64,000 nt of DNA from an uncultured Paracoccaceae bacterium (GCA_951812615.1 CATOSU010000002.1:434001-498000); one strand, 5' to 3'; shown: positions 8,467-17,011, counted from the stretch's first letter. The notes: generated by a model not told the origin, from the letters alone. Program-made: numbers and translations.

Positions 8467-9270
8467 CTACGTCGGCGCATTGTCGAGATCTTCGCCGGCA
8501 TCGCCTCGGATTGACAGCCCGCCATCCACGACCAATGTCGTCCCCGTGACAAAGGATGCATCCTTTGATGCCAGATACAGCGCAGCCTTTGCGACCTCGT
8601 CCGGTGTGCCCCATCGTCCGACCGGTGTGCGATCCGCTATGGCCCGCCTGTCCAGTATGCCAGCCTCTGCCCGCTTCTTCAGAACATCGGTCAGTATGTA
8701 ACCAGGAGCAATTGCGTTGACCGTGATCCCTGCACGGGCCGTTTCAAGCGCGAGTGCTTCGGTGACGCCCCGAATGGCCTTTTTGGCAGTTACATAACCG
8801 ATACGATACGGCACAGCCGCAATCGCATTGACGGACGAGATATTGATGATCCGGCCAAACCCTGCCGCACGCATGGCCGGCAACACCAGACGCGACCAGT
8901 TCAGTGTTCCGTTTACGTGGATCGCCATCATCTCATCGAGATGCCCGGCCGGCAAATCTTCCAGCCTTGCCTTTTGCCTGACAACAATCCCGGCGTTATT
9001 TACTAGGACGCTGGGGGCCCGCAGTTTCGCGCAAACCTTGTCCATAGCCCTTGCGCTTGCGTCCGGGTCCCTCACGTCAGCAACGCACCAGCACGTTTCA
9101 TTGCCGGTTCGTTCTGCAATGGCTTGCGCCGCACTTCGCGTGTGGTTTTCTGATAAGTCTACAAGGGCGACAGCGTAATCCTGTGCTGAAAATTCTTCCG
9201 CCAATGCATGCCCAATGCCACTGGCAGCCCCTGTAACCAGCGCGACGCGACGGAACTCACTCGACGGCAT
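8467..9270 (-). CDS. SDR family oxidoreductase
   Basis: 267-residue classical SDR. TGAASGIG near residue 12, NNAG in VLVNNAGIV, NISSVNAI, YVTAKKA (Tyr and Lys spaced as in SDRs) and C-terminal GTTLVVDGG. The start at 9270 was chosen because AGGAGG lies 7 nt upstream; the ATG at 9276 is too close to that SD. It follows the small gene at 9294-9593 by 23 bp, so the two are an operon, preceded by a perfect palindrome that resembles the HxlR-linked one. Confidence 0.86.
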   Translation of the reverse strand: MPSSEFRRVALVTGAASGIGHALAEEFSAQDYAVALVDLSENHTRSAAQAIAERTGNETCWCVADVRDPDASARAMDKVCAKLRAPSVLVNNAGIVVRQKARLEDLPAGHLDEMMAIHVNGTLNWSRLVLPAMRAAGFGRIINISSVNAIAAVPYRIGYVTAKKAIRGVTEALALETARAGITVNAIAPGYILTDVLKKRAEAGILDRRAIADRTPVGRWGTPDEVAKAALYLASKDASFVTGTTLVVDGGLSIRGDAGEDLDNAPT

Positions 9271-9293
9271 GACCATGCCTCCTGATGGGCAGC

Positions 9294-9593
9294 TCACCAC
9301 ACAAAGAGCTGACTGACGTTATCCTGGAAACGCTGCAGCAGTTTATCGACCGATTTGTGGTCGGGCCGCCTTGCAACCAGTGTGCGAAAGATCCCATCGA
9401 AAGCACTCTCCAGAAAAACTGCGCTCCCTGTCTCTGGAGAGACATCAGGAAACCGAAAAACCAAGCCGTTGAAGTGCTCTGCTTCCAGAATGCGGCGCGC
9501 GGCGTCAAATACCGCGGTCGCAGCGTTTTGGGATAGAATGAACTGCTTCTCGGGCAAGTCGCACATAGCCTGATCACTGTCCTCGAACTTCAC
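9294..9593 (-). CDS. Small protein of unknown function (TetR C-terminal-like)
   Basis: 99 residues, MKFEDSDQAMCDL to SQLFVW. The sequence looks helical, and the run AARRILEAEHFNGLVF...FDGIFRTLVARRPD resembles the ligand-binding half of TetR regulators, but no helix-turn-helix precedes it: 120 bp of non-coding sequence with a palindrome does. It may be an independent small protein or the surviving half of a regulator. It is co-transcribed with the SDR at 8467-9270. Confidence 0.55.
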   Translation of the reverse strand: MKFEDSDQAMCDLPEKQFILSQNAATAVFDAARRILEAEHFNGLVFRFPDVSPETGSAVFLESAFDGIFRTLVARRPDHKSVDKLLQRFQDNVSQLFVW

Positions 9594-9604
9594 TTCTTTT
9601 TCAA

Positions 9605-9626
9605 TTACTTACATTTTTGTAAGTAA
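9605..9626. promoter_or_regulatory. Perfect palindromic operator
   Basis: TTACTTACA, a 4-nt T centre, then TGTAAGTAA: two perfect 9-nt arms. It lies 12 bp upstream of the gene at 9294-9593. With its flanking TTTTTCAA it matches the imperfect site at 5367-5386 beside hxlR. Either the HxlR protein controls both loci, or this was the operator of a lost TetR. Confidence 0.65.
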
Positions 9627-9745
9627 CCGGGACCAACGTTTGCGATCAGCCGGATTATCCTGCCCTCCTAGAACCGTGCTGCTACACCGATCACAAGAAG
9701 GGGCGACTGACCTGACAGATCTTCACGTGGGCTTGGCCTTGGTCA

Positions 9746-10255
9746 TCAGAGCATGCGCGTGGTGCCTGCGGCATAGTTCTGCGCGTTAAGGTAATAAAAT
9801 TCCGCGTTCCTGAGGTTGTCCGCCCCGTTGTCGCGGGTCTTGATGAGTTTGGCCGGCACGCCTGCAATGATCGAGTTTTCGGGAAACTGCGCGCCCTCCA
9901 TCACAATTGCATGGCCCGCGACGATGGAATTCGCGCCGATCCGGGCACCATCCATGACCGTCGCGTTGATGCCGATCAGGCAGCGGTCACCCAGGGTGCA
10001 GCCATGTAGAGTGGCATGATGAGTAACCGAGCAATCCTCGCCGATAATAGTCGGATCGTCATAACCGACATGGATCATCACGAAATCCTGGATGTTGGAA
10101 CGTGCACCAATGCGCACCTCGTGCATTTCGGCCCGAATTGCGGCGTTGATCCACACAGAACTGCCTTCGCCCAATGACACTTTGCCATAGATATGTGCGC
10201 TTGGATGAATGAAAGCGGCGCGGTCGTGGTCCACGGATTTATCGATATGTCCCAT
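9746..10255 (-). CDS. Gamma-carbonic anhydrase family protein (hexapeptide repeat, PaaY/CaiE-like)
   Basis: 169 residues of left-handed beta-helix repeats ([IV]GxxxxI pattern: VRIGARSNI, PTIIGEDCSV, CLIGINATV, ARIGANSIV). Candidate zinc ligands His62, His79 and His84 match the H...HxxxxH layout of gamma-class carbonic anhydrases. Family members hydrate CO2 or hydrolyse CoA thioesters (PaaY). The gene follows the disrupted FCD regulator on the same strand. Confidence 0.85.
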   Translation of the reverse strand: MGHIDKSVDHDRAAFIHPSAHIYGKVSLGEGSSVWINAAIRAEMHEVRIGARSNIQDFVMIHVGYDDPTIIGEDCSVTHHATLHGCTLGDRCLIGINATVMDGARIGANSIVAGHAIVMEGAQFPENSIIAGVPAKLIKTRDNGADNLRNAEFYYLNAQNYAAGTTRML

Positions 10256-10477
10256 AATCTGTCCTTTGAAAGCCCGAAACGCGTTGGGCAGGGAATGAGC
10301 GGAATGTCAGGCGATCAGACGGTCGCGCGGGAGAATTCTTCGATATAGGCAATCAGAGCATCCGAGGCGCGCGCCGCTTCGTCTTCGGCCCCGTCGGCAA
10401 TCGCACCTGCGACGGCTTGGTGCAGCATGGCGCAGCGTGGCAGGTCCAGAAACTGCCGGTAGTGGTGGTACCAGAAC

Positions 10478-10486
10478 CTGCGCGAC
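10478..10486. repeat. Target site duplication, left copy
   Basis: CTGCGCGAC, repeated at 11870-11878 on the other side of the IS256-family element; the 9-bp length fits that family. Confidence 0.85.
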
Positions 10487-11869
10487 GAGTTATGCCCAAA
10501 AGTTGGTGACGGCGTGATCAGGCGGCGTTTTGACGTTGCCTGATCCCGTCCTTGAAGGCAATCCCCTGGATCACTTCGGGCAGACGGTTTGGCCCTGAGA
10601 TCTTCCTCCACTTCTTCTTGGCCGACATCATCAACCTGAAGACCATGGCGAGGGCGGTCTTGCGGTTCAGGCATCCTTTGGTTTTGAGCGTTCGGTTGCG
10701 GACCGTGGCAAAGACGCTTTCGATCGGGTTCGTGGTCCGGATGTGTTTCCAGTGTTCGGCCGGGAAGTCATAGAAGGTCAGCAACACGTCGCGGTCCTTG
10801 ACCAGCCTGGCCACGGCCCGCTCGTATTTCAGGCCGTAGGTTTCCACGAAGAGATCGAAGGCCGCATTGGCTTCCTTCTTCGTCTCGGCCATCCAAATAT
10901 CCTGCAGATCGGCCTTGGCTTTTTCCCGCAGCGACTTGGGCATCGCGCCCGTTACATTGGCCGTCTTGTGGACCCAGCACCGCTGCTCACGGGTGGTCGG
11001 ATAGACATCCCGCAGCGCCGTCCAGAACCCAAGCGCGCCATCACCGACAGCAAGCTCGGGCGGCACCGTCAGGCCGCGTTTCCTCAGACCGCGTAACAGG
11101 TCCCGCCAGCTGTCCGCGTTCTCCCGGAATCCGTCCATGATGCTCAAAACGTCCTTTTCTCCGTACTCGTCAGCGCCGATAATCACCAACATACATTGAC
11201 GATCCCCGTCCAAACGGGGCGTGAAGCAGACCCCGTCCGCCCAGATGTAGACATAGCGCTTGCCCGACAGGTCACGCTTGCGCCAGGCTTCATACTCGTC
11301 CCACCAGGTCGCCTTCAGTCGCGTGATCGTGGAGGCTGACAGCCCCTCTGCATCCGGCCCCAAAAGGGCGGCCAGCGCCTCGCTGAAGTCCCCCGTTGAA
11401 ATGCCCTTCAGGTAAAGCCAGGGCAGCAGCTCCTCGACGGACTTCGCTTTGCGGAGATACGGCGGCACCAAGGATGAACGGAACCTGATCTTGCTGCCAT
11501 CGATGTTCGCACCCCGGTCGCGGACCCGGGGCACCTGAACGGGCACCGTGCCGATCCCGGTCATCACCTCGCGCTCCGGCAGGAACCCGTGGCGCACCAG
11601 ACGCTGGCGACCTTCCTTGTCCAGAAGCTGCGCGTGAACCGCCATGAAACCGGCAACCTCAGCCTGCACAGCCGTTCGCAACAGCTCGCGTGCCCCGAAC
11701 TGAATGACCTCAGTCAGCGGATCAGGTGAAAATTCCGATGATAGCTCGAATGGAACACCGGTAGATTTCGACATGTGGCATATCCCTTTCTCTTGAGAAT
11801 TGACGGCGCTTCAGCACCGCCTTGATATGCCGCCCCTCAGGGGCCATCACCAACTTTCAACCATATCTC
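10487..11869. mobile_element. IS256-family insertion sequence, complete
   Basis: 1383 bp, bounded by imperfect terminal inverted repeats of about 25 bp. The left end begins GAGTTATG and contains AAAGTTGGTGACGGC; the right end, read inward, begins GAGATATG and contains AAAGTTGGTGATGGC. Flanked by the 9-bp direct repeat CTGCGCGAC. It encodes one full-length transposase and sits in an FCD-GntR gene. The intact ends and identical duplications suggest a recent insertion. Confidence 0.88.
10518..11774 (-). CDS. IS256-family transposase (mutator type)
   Basis: 418 residues. The DDE residues can be placed at Asp180 (YIWADGV), Asp245 (VGDGALGFW) and Glu352 (TTNPIESVFATVRNR), and the family C-x2-H signature at CWVH (266-269). 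N-terminal DNA-binding region with the usual RHGFLPEREVMTGIG...VPRVRDR. The frame appears intact, so the element could still be mobile. Confidence 0.95.
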   Translation of the reverse strand: MSKSTGVPFELSSEFSPDPLTEVIQFGARELLRTAVQAEVAGFMAVHAQLLDKEGRQRLVRHGFLPEREVMTGIGTVPVQVPRVRDRGANIDGSKIRFRSSLVPPYLRKAKSVEELLPWLYLKGISTGDFSEALAALLGPDAEGLSASTITRLKATWWDEYEAWRKRDLSGKRYVYIWADGVCFTPRLDGDRQCMLVIIGADEYGEKDVLSIMDGFRENADSWRDLLRGLRKRGLTVPPELAVGDGALGFWTALRDVYPTTREQRCWVHKTANVTGAMPKSLREKAKADLQDIWMAETKKEANAAFDLFVETYGLKYERAVARLVKDRDVLLTFYDFPAEHWKHIRTTNPIESVFATVRNRTLKTKGCLNRKTALAMVFRLMMSAKKKWRKISGPNRLPEVIQGIAFKDGIRQRQNAA

Positions 11870-11878
11870 CTGCGCGAC
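11870..11878. repeat. Target site duplication, right copy
   Basis: CTGCGCGAC, identical to 10478-10486. Confidence 0.85.
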
Positions 11879-12030
11879 AGACCCTGAATGCCGCGCATTG
11901 CCTGGGCCGCGAATGGGTTGGTACAGGCATCCAGCAAAAGTTTGTTGAAAGCGCTGTCGAGCCGCATGAAGGTTACGTCGTCGCGGGCCTCGGCCGCCTC
12001 GGCAAAGCCGCTCGCCAGATCTGCAAACAC

Positions 12031-12619
12031 GCATCTGTGGGTGGTGCACTCTTTCGTCATGCATCGCCCTTGGAAAAACAAAGCCTTTCGCGCGATCTAT
12101 GATCGCCATACGCTCATGCACCATCAGTTTTTCACGGACGAGGAAATGCGCTTTGCGGGGGCCCAGGATTTCCGCGTGACGTTCTTTCCGTCTTATGCGC
12201 TGGCGACCTTCCTGTGCATGTCGATCCCGATCGCCTTTGTGGCAGGTTTGATCTTCACCCCAAATGTCGGTTGGCTGGTGATGCTGAGCACGACCACGAT
12301 GTACCTGCTTTATGAATTCATGCACGCATGCTGCCACATCGAGGAAAACTGGTTTGTGCGCCGCATGCCCTTTGTGAATACGATCCGTCGTCACCATACG
12401 GCACATCACAATCAGTCGATCATGATGGAGCGGAATATGAACCTCACGTTCCCAATCATGGATTGGCTGTTTGGCACATCCGATCTGAACCGGAGTTTGC
12501 TGGGTCATATCTTTAACGGATATGACACGCGTTTCGTAAAGACAGATATGCGAAAAACCTCCAAGACACCGGATGGTCGGCCGACCATTTCGGTGCAAAC
12601 CGCCGTGCCCGGCGAGTAA
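12031..12619 (+). pseudogene. Fatty acid hydroxylase / sterol desaturase superfamily, 5'-truncated
   Basis: Recognisable protein starts near 12038 with WVVHSFVMHRPWKN and runs to EE-type C-terminus AVPGE. Histidine boxes typical of membrane di-iron hydroxylases are visible: HRPWK, DRHTLMHHQFF, FMHACCH, RRHHTAHH; two hydrophobic segments lie between them. The N-terminal membrane part is missing; the open frame continues upstream to 11888, but that stretch is the antisense of the FCD regulator fragment. The gene probably lost its start and promoter when the junction near 12030 formed. Confidence 0.7.
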
Positions 12620-12766
12620 TCATTCATTGAGAAACAGACGGCGCGCCCAAGCCAGGGTGCGCCATTTCTGGTTTTCACGGCGACGCAAAGACAGAAATTC
12701 TCCCATCCTGCCTGACTTCAGCTCCCGCCAGACGCCATAGACGCGTTCGGGTGTGAAGGCTGTTCA
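12620..12766 (-). pseudogene. C-terminal gene remnant, unrecognised
   Basis: On the minus strand an uninterrupted 48-codon stretch reads TAFTPERVYGVWRELKSG...WRTLAWARRLFLNE before a TGA at 12622-12620. It is preceded by an in-frame stop and has no start codon. The amino acid composition looks like real protein, so I read it as the surviving tail of a lost gene. I do not recognise the family. The rest of the gap up to 12897 holds nothing I can name. Confidence 0.35.
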
Positions 12767-12897
12767 TCCCTTTGGCTCACAACGATCGAATAGCGGGAAT
12801 ATCGTCGAATTTTCTCCAGAGGTGCTCAAGTTGACGGAAAACAGCCGCGGCGGTAGCTTGGGTGGCATTGGTAATTGGTTATAGGCAGGATTGAAGA

Positions 12898-13119
12898 ATG
12901 GCGATTTCAAAAGGTGGTTGTCTTGGAATGGTCACCGTGGCGCTCTTGACAGGCCCGTCAGTTTCGGAAGCTGGCACTGTTTCAGATGGGAGCAAAAAAG
13001 CGCAGAAGCCGGGGAATTCTATCACTCTGGATAACGGGCTAAAGCAGAAAAAAGGCATTACCCTGGACAACGGGATCAAGAAGAACAAGAGCAAGAAGAA
13101 ATCAGTCAAGGGGAACTGA
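12898..13119 (+). CDS. Small exported lysine-rich protein with ITLDNG repeats
   Basis: 73 residues. A hydrophobic N-terminus (LGMVTVALLTGPSVSEAG) looks like a signal peptide with cleavage after SEA. The mature part contains a duplicated unit, SITLDNGLKQKK and GITLDNGIKKNK, and ends in a run of Lys and Ser. AGGA lies 7 nt before the ATG. I do not recognise a family. The very basic tail could bind polyanions such as nucleic acid or LPS; this is a guess. Confidence 0.6.
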   Translation: MAISKGGCLGMVTVALLTGPSVSEAGTVSDGSKKAQKPGNSITLDNGLKQKKGITLDNGIKKNKSKKKSVKGN

Positions 13120-13254
13120 CCTGCAAAAACCGGGCGCTTTGGGGCCCGCAAAGCTCAGAACTGGTCAACCAAACCAGGCTGTTTCTGATCCGGAAATTCG
13201 CCGGATCCGGTCGGGCCTGCGGGATTTTTCGGCCTGGTGTGGCAAGGATGTCCG

Positions 13255-14439
13255 ATGTCTGAAATCCGGGACCAATACGAAGCCTTCCCTTATCCCCCCC
13301 GCGATCCGGCAGACGAAGCCGGGCAACTGATCACAGGTTCGCCCTCATTTCCGGTGGAAATGGACCATTGTCTTTGGGCCGGGCAACGGGACTGGTCGCG
13401 CCCGCTGCGCGCGTTGGTGGCCGGAGGCGGTACAGGCGATGGACTTGTACAATTGGCGCAGACTCTGACGGACGCGGGCAAACCCTTTGAGATCGTCTAT
13501 GTGGATCTGTCGCGCGCGTCGCGCCGGATCGCCGAGGCAAGGGTTGAGACCCGGCGGTTGCAGAACATTGAGTTTCATTCCGGGTCGCTTCTTTCAGCCC
13601 CGGATTTTGGCGCATTCGACTACATTGATTGTTGTGGTGTATTGCATCACCTTGAGGATCCCCTGGCTGGGCTCGATGCATTGAAACGGGCCCTGGCCCC
13701 CGGGGGCGGTATGGGTTTTATGGTATATGCCCCATACGCGCGTGCGGGGATCTATCCGTTGCAGGAGGCCTTTGCCCGCTTGTTTGGTGATTTACCGCCC
13801 GCGAGGCGCTTGGCGGCGGCCAAGCAGGTTTTCGAAGCTGTGCCGGAAAACCATCCTTTGCGCATTAATCCGGACCTGAATGACTATGCCGCAAGCGATG
13901 CCGGGTTCTATGACAGTTTGTTGCACAGTCAGGACCGGCCGTTTGACATCAAATCCTGGAATGATGCACTTGTTTCGACCGGGTGGACGCTGAGCGCCAT
14001 GGCGCAGCCGGGACTGTATGATCTTACCAATTTCACCCCATTGCCGGAGAGCATAGAAGAGATCGACGCGATGGCCGTTGCGGAGCAATTGCGCGGCACG
14101 ATCAAGGCCCATGTCGGTTATGCAAGACGAAGCGAAGATGGATTGCCCGAATGGCCGGATATGGAAAAACGGGTACCGCATCTGAACGGCGTTGAAACCG
14201 AAGAACTGGCCGGGGCGGTGACCGGTGAAGGAGAGCTGACACTTGCGGTCGGACCTGACCGGGTGACACTTGAGATTGATGCCGATGCGGTTGGGTTGAT
14301 CAGGGGTATTGATGGGCGTCGCTCGGTCGGCGAGATTGCATCGGCTGCGGGCGCGGCGCATTCAGAGGAGCTGTGGAAGGGTCTTGATGCGCGGCTTACC
14401 CCTTGGGGAGTGGTGCAATACTCGCGGGTGTTTTTGTAA
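13255..14439 (+). CDS. Class I SAM-dependent methyltransferase
   Basis: 394 residues. N-terminal QYEAFPYPPRDP motif seen in a group of bacterial methyltransferases, SAM motif I LVAGGGTGDG near residue 61, an acidic strand end YVDLS, and motif IV-like YIDCCGVLHHLEDP. The C-terminal 90 residues (ITxDADAVGLIRGIDGRRSVGEIA) resemble a small winged-helix-like tail. The start at 13255 has AAGGA 6 nt upstream. Substrate unknown. It converges on the exported-protein operon at 14624-17937. Confidence 0.88.
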   Translation: MSEIRDQYEAFPYPPRDPADEAGQLITGSPSFPVEMDHCLWAGQRDWSRPLRALVAGGGTGDGLVQLAQTLTDAGKPFEIVYVDLSRASRRIAEARVETRRLQNIEFHSGSLLSAPDFGAFDYIDCCGVLHHLEDPLAGLDALKRALAPGGGMGFMVYAPYARAGIYPLQEAFARLFGDLPPARRLAAAKQVFEAVPENHPLRINPDLNDYAASDAGFYDSLLHSQDRPFDIKSWNDALVSTGWTLSAMAQPGLYDLTNFTPLPESIEEIDAMAVAEQLRGTIKAHVGYARRSEDGLPEWPDMEKRVPHLNGVETEELAGAVTGEGELTLAVGPDRVTLEIDADAVGLIRGIDGRRSVGEIASAAGAAHSEELWKGLDARLTPWGVVQYSRVFL

Positions 14440-14463
14440 AAGGTCCAATCCGAATGTCTGCAA

Positions 14464-14481
14464 GCCGTCCTATGGGACGGC
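14464..14481 (+). terminator. Putative terminator after the methyltransferase gene
   Basis: GCCGTCC TATG GGACGGC: 7-bp stem with a 4-nt loop, starting 24 bp after the methyltransferase stop in the gap between convergent genes. No T tract follows, so assignment is tentative. Confidence 0.4.
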
Positions 14482-14623
14482 CTTGCGCGGTTCATGTTAA
14501 AAGTATGGGCTCGCTGTCCGCATTTCCGCGACCACTTCGCCCTTACTGTCCCAACAGAGGCTTGTTCGAATTCGGTGTTCAGCGCCCCGCCCTCCGCAAG
14601 CCGCATACTTCTGACAGCATCCT

Positions 14624-17011
14624 CTAGAAAGGTGGAAAGTTCAGGGTCGTATAACTGCTAATGTCATCATCGGGAGGACCGATTTTGGCAGTGCCGTTCG
14701 CCCAGATACGCCCGACTATTTCTGTCACTTCCACGGAACCGTCGCTGTCTTCGTCCCGCATCGTCAAAGTCAGCGCACCACCATCGCCGCCATCAAAATA
14801 GCCCGAGATCAAGCGGGAGCGACCATTCAGGCTGTGACAGGTCACAGTGTGGGAGCAGGTCGGGTCTTCTTCGACATTCAATTTGCCATTGACATAGCTA
14901 GTTTTCAGGCAAACAGCGTATCCCACCCAGTATTGCATACTGAAATCGGTGATCTCACCGCCGTCGATCGGAAACCTGAACGTAAGCGTGTGCTCTGATC
15001 CCGACTTGCATTCGCCTTGGAAGACCACAGGCGTTGCCTCTCGGAAATTGACAACGCGGGTGCCTGTTTGCGAGGCTTGAGGTGGGACCACCCAGACATT
15101 TGCGCCGACTTTCAGATCGATTGACTGGTTGAACATAACGTCCTCGGAATGCTTGGTCATGCTTACGAATATCCGGGGTGCTGCCGTTACTATGTACTCT
15201 CCGGGTTCCTTAAAAACATACACTTGTTCAAGCGAAGACCGGCCGCGATGACCGCCATCCCATTTCGGGAATATCGCAACATTTCCCTTGCCGGTTTCCC
15301 CCAAAAGCGCCATCAGCTTTTTGATGTTGTCAAATGTTGTTTCGATACGTTTTTCACGGTTCTCAAGGGAAACTCGGACTTCAATGGGATGCCATTTTCC
15401 CTCGTTGCCTCGGGTGATGTCCGGCTCGATCTCGGCCGGGTTTGGAGCATAACTGACTTGCACAGGCTTGATTTGCAGTTTTAGCAATTCCTGCGTGATA
15501 AGGGCGTTGATTTCTGCCCGGCGCTCTGACCAGGCCTGAAACACGATGGGCCAGGCTTTTTGCAGCAAACGCTCGGCCAATGCTGCATCGCTCTCGCCTG
15601 ACCGTACTCCAAAGCCGCGTGCCGACGCACGGCGCGCCATAACAGCAACCCGCTCCTGCAGCTTTTTCTCATCATGGATTTCGGACACCAGTCGGTGCAA
15701 CGGCCAGCTGACCTCGTCGGTTTTTGCGCGACCGCTGCTGGAATAGTTGCCTTCCATCATATCCCAGACATCCTGAAACTGCGCCACAGTCGCAATGCCA
15801 AGGGCTGTGGCCTCAGCGCGCCCCTCTTCGACAGCAAAGCTCATCAGGCCCACCGGCCACCCGGCGGTCCATGCCAGGCTTGAGTAAATGGCTTCGGCGC
15901 GTTCGCTTTCAGTTGTCGCCGAAGCAACACCACCGACATCCATTGCAACAGACGCAAGCTGCGCGGCATGGGCAAATGAAAGCGGCTTCCCAAGCGCCCT
16001 GGCCCGCTTGATCAGCCGGTCGAGAAGGCATCCTTTTCCATTGGCGCAGGAGGCTTGTATCGCCCGCATATACTGCCGTTTCGCACCGGTCGACGTTGCG
16101 TATTCAGCGGCAATGGCGCTTTCGCGGTATCCTTGTTTCAGAAGCGAGCGCACAAGGTCTTCGTTGCGCGCAAAACTGTCAGGATGTTTCTTCAGGTGAC
16201 GCCCCAATGCGCGGGCTTCCGCCATCCAGCCGGGGCGGCCGGACAATCCACCTTTTGCCATGGCTTCATCAAGATCTTCGCTCATCCGCATCAGATACTT
16301 GCCGACGGTGCGGGCGTCGCCTCCTTCGCGCATCGTGTCCCACGCGTGTTCAACCCACTGTGCCGCGGTATTGGCGCGGCCTGCCATTGTTTGTGCCCCG
16401 ATACGTTCAGCGGCATGGATTGTTTCGACGCTGCCTTCGATCACTTCACCGTTGTCACCCTTATAGAACCAGCTGCCTTTCTTGCCTTCATATTCCTGTC
16501 GCCAGTATTTCGCGCCATTGCCGTACAACCCTTCGGCGGCTTCGATCTTGGCCTTGTCTGCCTCGGCGGCAAGATTGGGAAATGTGTCAGCTTCCTTGAA
16601 CTTGACCCATGCTTTTTCCATGTCCGGCACATCCCCCATCATCTGATCGGGGGGATAAAAGTTGGTCAGTGCCAGAATGTCGTCAACGCTGGCCCCCTCC
16701 ATCGGATTGGCCTTATGGGCCTCCTGAATGGTTTTCTTCAGTTTCGATCGGGCATCGGCCCATATCTTTTGAGATTCTCTGGCCGATACGCCTTCTGGAA
16801 GTATGAGCCGCAGGTCATGATCCGAGACGCCGGGTGTATACCCCTTGCCACCAACCCAACTGCCAATCCCCACGACCTGATAACCGGTCTCCGCAACGAA
16901 TGTTCTGACCGCGTCCTGCATCAGCAGGTGTTCATCCTTCGCGATCAGTTGCGTCGGCAGGAACATGAGCACGACCAGGCAAAGATATTTCACGCCGTTT
17001 CCAAACATCAT
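14624..17011 (-). CDS. Exported protein with nucleotidyltransferase-like motif, unknown function
   Basis: 795 residues. Signal peptide YLCLVVLMFLPTQLIA, cleavage near residue 24. Residues 47-70 read VGIGSWVGGKGYTPGVSDHDLRLI: GS, twelve residues, then D64-x-D66, the pattern of polymerase-beta-type nucleotidyltransferases (hG[GS]x9-13Dh[DE]h). The middle (about 100-560) is mainly helical and unrecognised. The C-terminal 130 residues are beta-rich with Cys pairs and share FxFPxxGGExxxFS with the upstream partner protein. A DEDSDG segment could bind calcium. Coupled to the partner by an ATGA overlap. I do not recognise the family; an exported nucleotidyltransferase fold would be unusual because periplasm lacks NTPs. 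Confidence 0.75.
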   Translation of the reverse strand: MMFGNGVKYLCLVVLMFLPTQLIAKDEHLLMQDAVRTFVAETGYQVVGIGSWVGGKGYTPGVSDHDLRLILPEGVSARESQKIWADARSKLKKTIQEAHKANPMEGASVDDILALTNFYPPDQMMGDVPDMEKAWVKFKEADTFPNLAAEADKAKIEAAEGLYGNGAKYWRQEYEGKKGSWFYKGDNGEVIEGSVETIHAAERIGAQTMAGRANTAAQWVEHAWDTMREGGDARTVGKYLMRMSEDLDEAMAKGGLSGRPGWMAEARALGRHLKKHPDSFARNEDLVRSLLKQGYRESAIAAEYATSTGAKRQYMRAIQASCANGKGCLLDRLIKRARALGKPLSFAHAAQLASVAMDVGGVASATTESERAEAIYSSLAWTAGWPVGLMSFAVEEGRAEATALGIATVAQFQDVWDMMEGNYSSSGRAKTDEVSWPLHRLVSEIHDEKKLQERVAVMARRASARGFGVRSGESDAALAERLLQKAWPIVFQAWSERRAEINALITQELLKLQIKPVQVSYAPNPAEIEPDITRGNEGKWHPIEVRVSLENREKRIETTFDNIKKLMALLGETGKGNVAIFPKWDGGHRGRSSLEQVYVFKEPGEYIVTAAPRIFVSMTKHSEDVMFNQSIDLKVGANVWVVPPQASQTGTRVVNFREATPVVFQGECKSGSEHTLTFRFPIDGGEITDFSMQYWVGYAVCLKTSYVNGKLNVEEDPTCSHTVTCHSLNGRSRLISGYFDGGDGGALTLTMRDEDSDGSVEVTEIVGRIWANGTAKIGPPDDDISSYTTLNFPPF

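Larger units (their letters stand above)
10315..12030 (-). pseudogene. FCD-type GntR regulator, split by IS256-family element and 5'-truncated
   Basis: Two pieces of one FCD ligand domain lie either side of the IS. The upstream piece (12030-11870) reads FADLASGFAEAAEARDD to GIQGLSRR; the downstream piece (10486-10315) reads RFWYHHYRQFLDLPR to EEFSRATV and the stop. Removing the element and one copy of the 9-bp duplication restores the frame exactly as GLSRRFWYHHY. The N-terminal winged helix and the first FCD helices are missing because homology stops near 12030, where a truncated hydroxylase begins on the other strand. The gene must be inactive. Confidence 0.8.

Noticed and set aside
11888-12037. 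Upstream 50 codons of the hydroxylase open frame
   Set aside because: These codons are antisense to the FCD regulator fragment and do not resemble hydroxylase N-termini, so they were left out of the gene.
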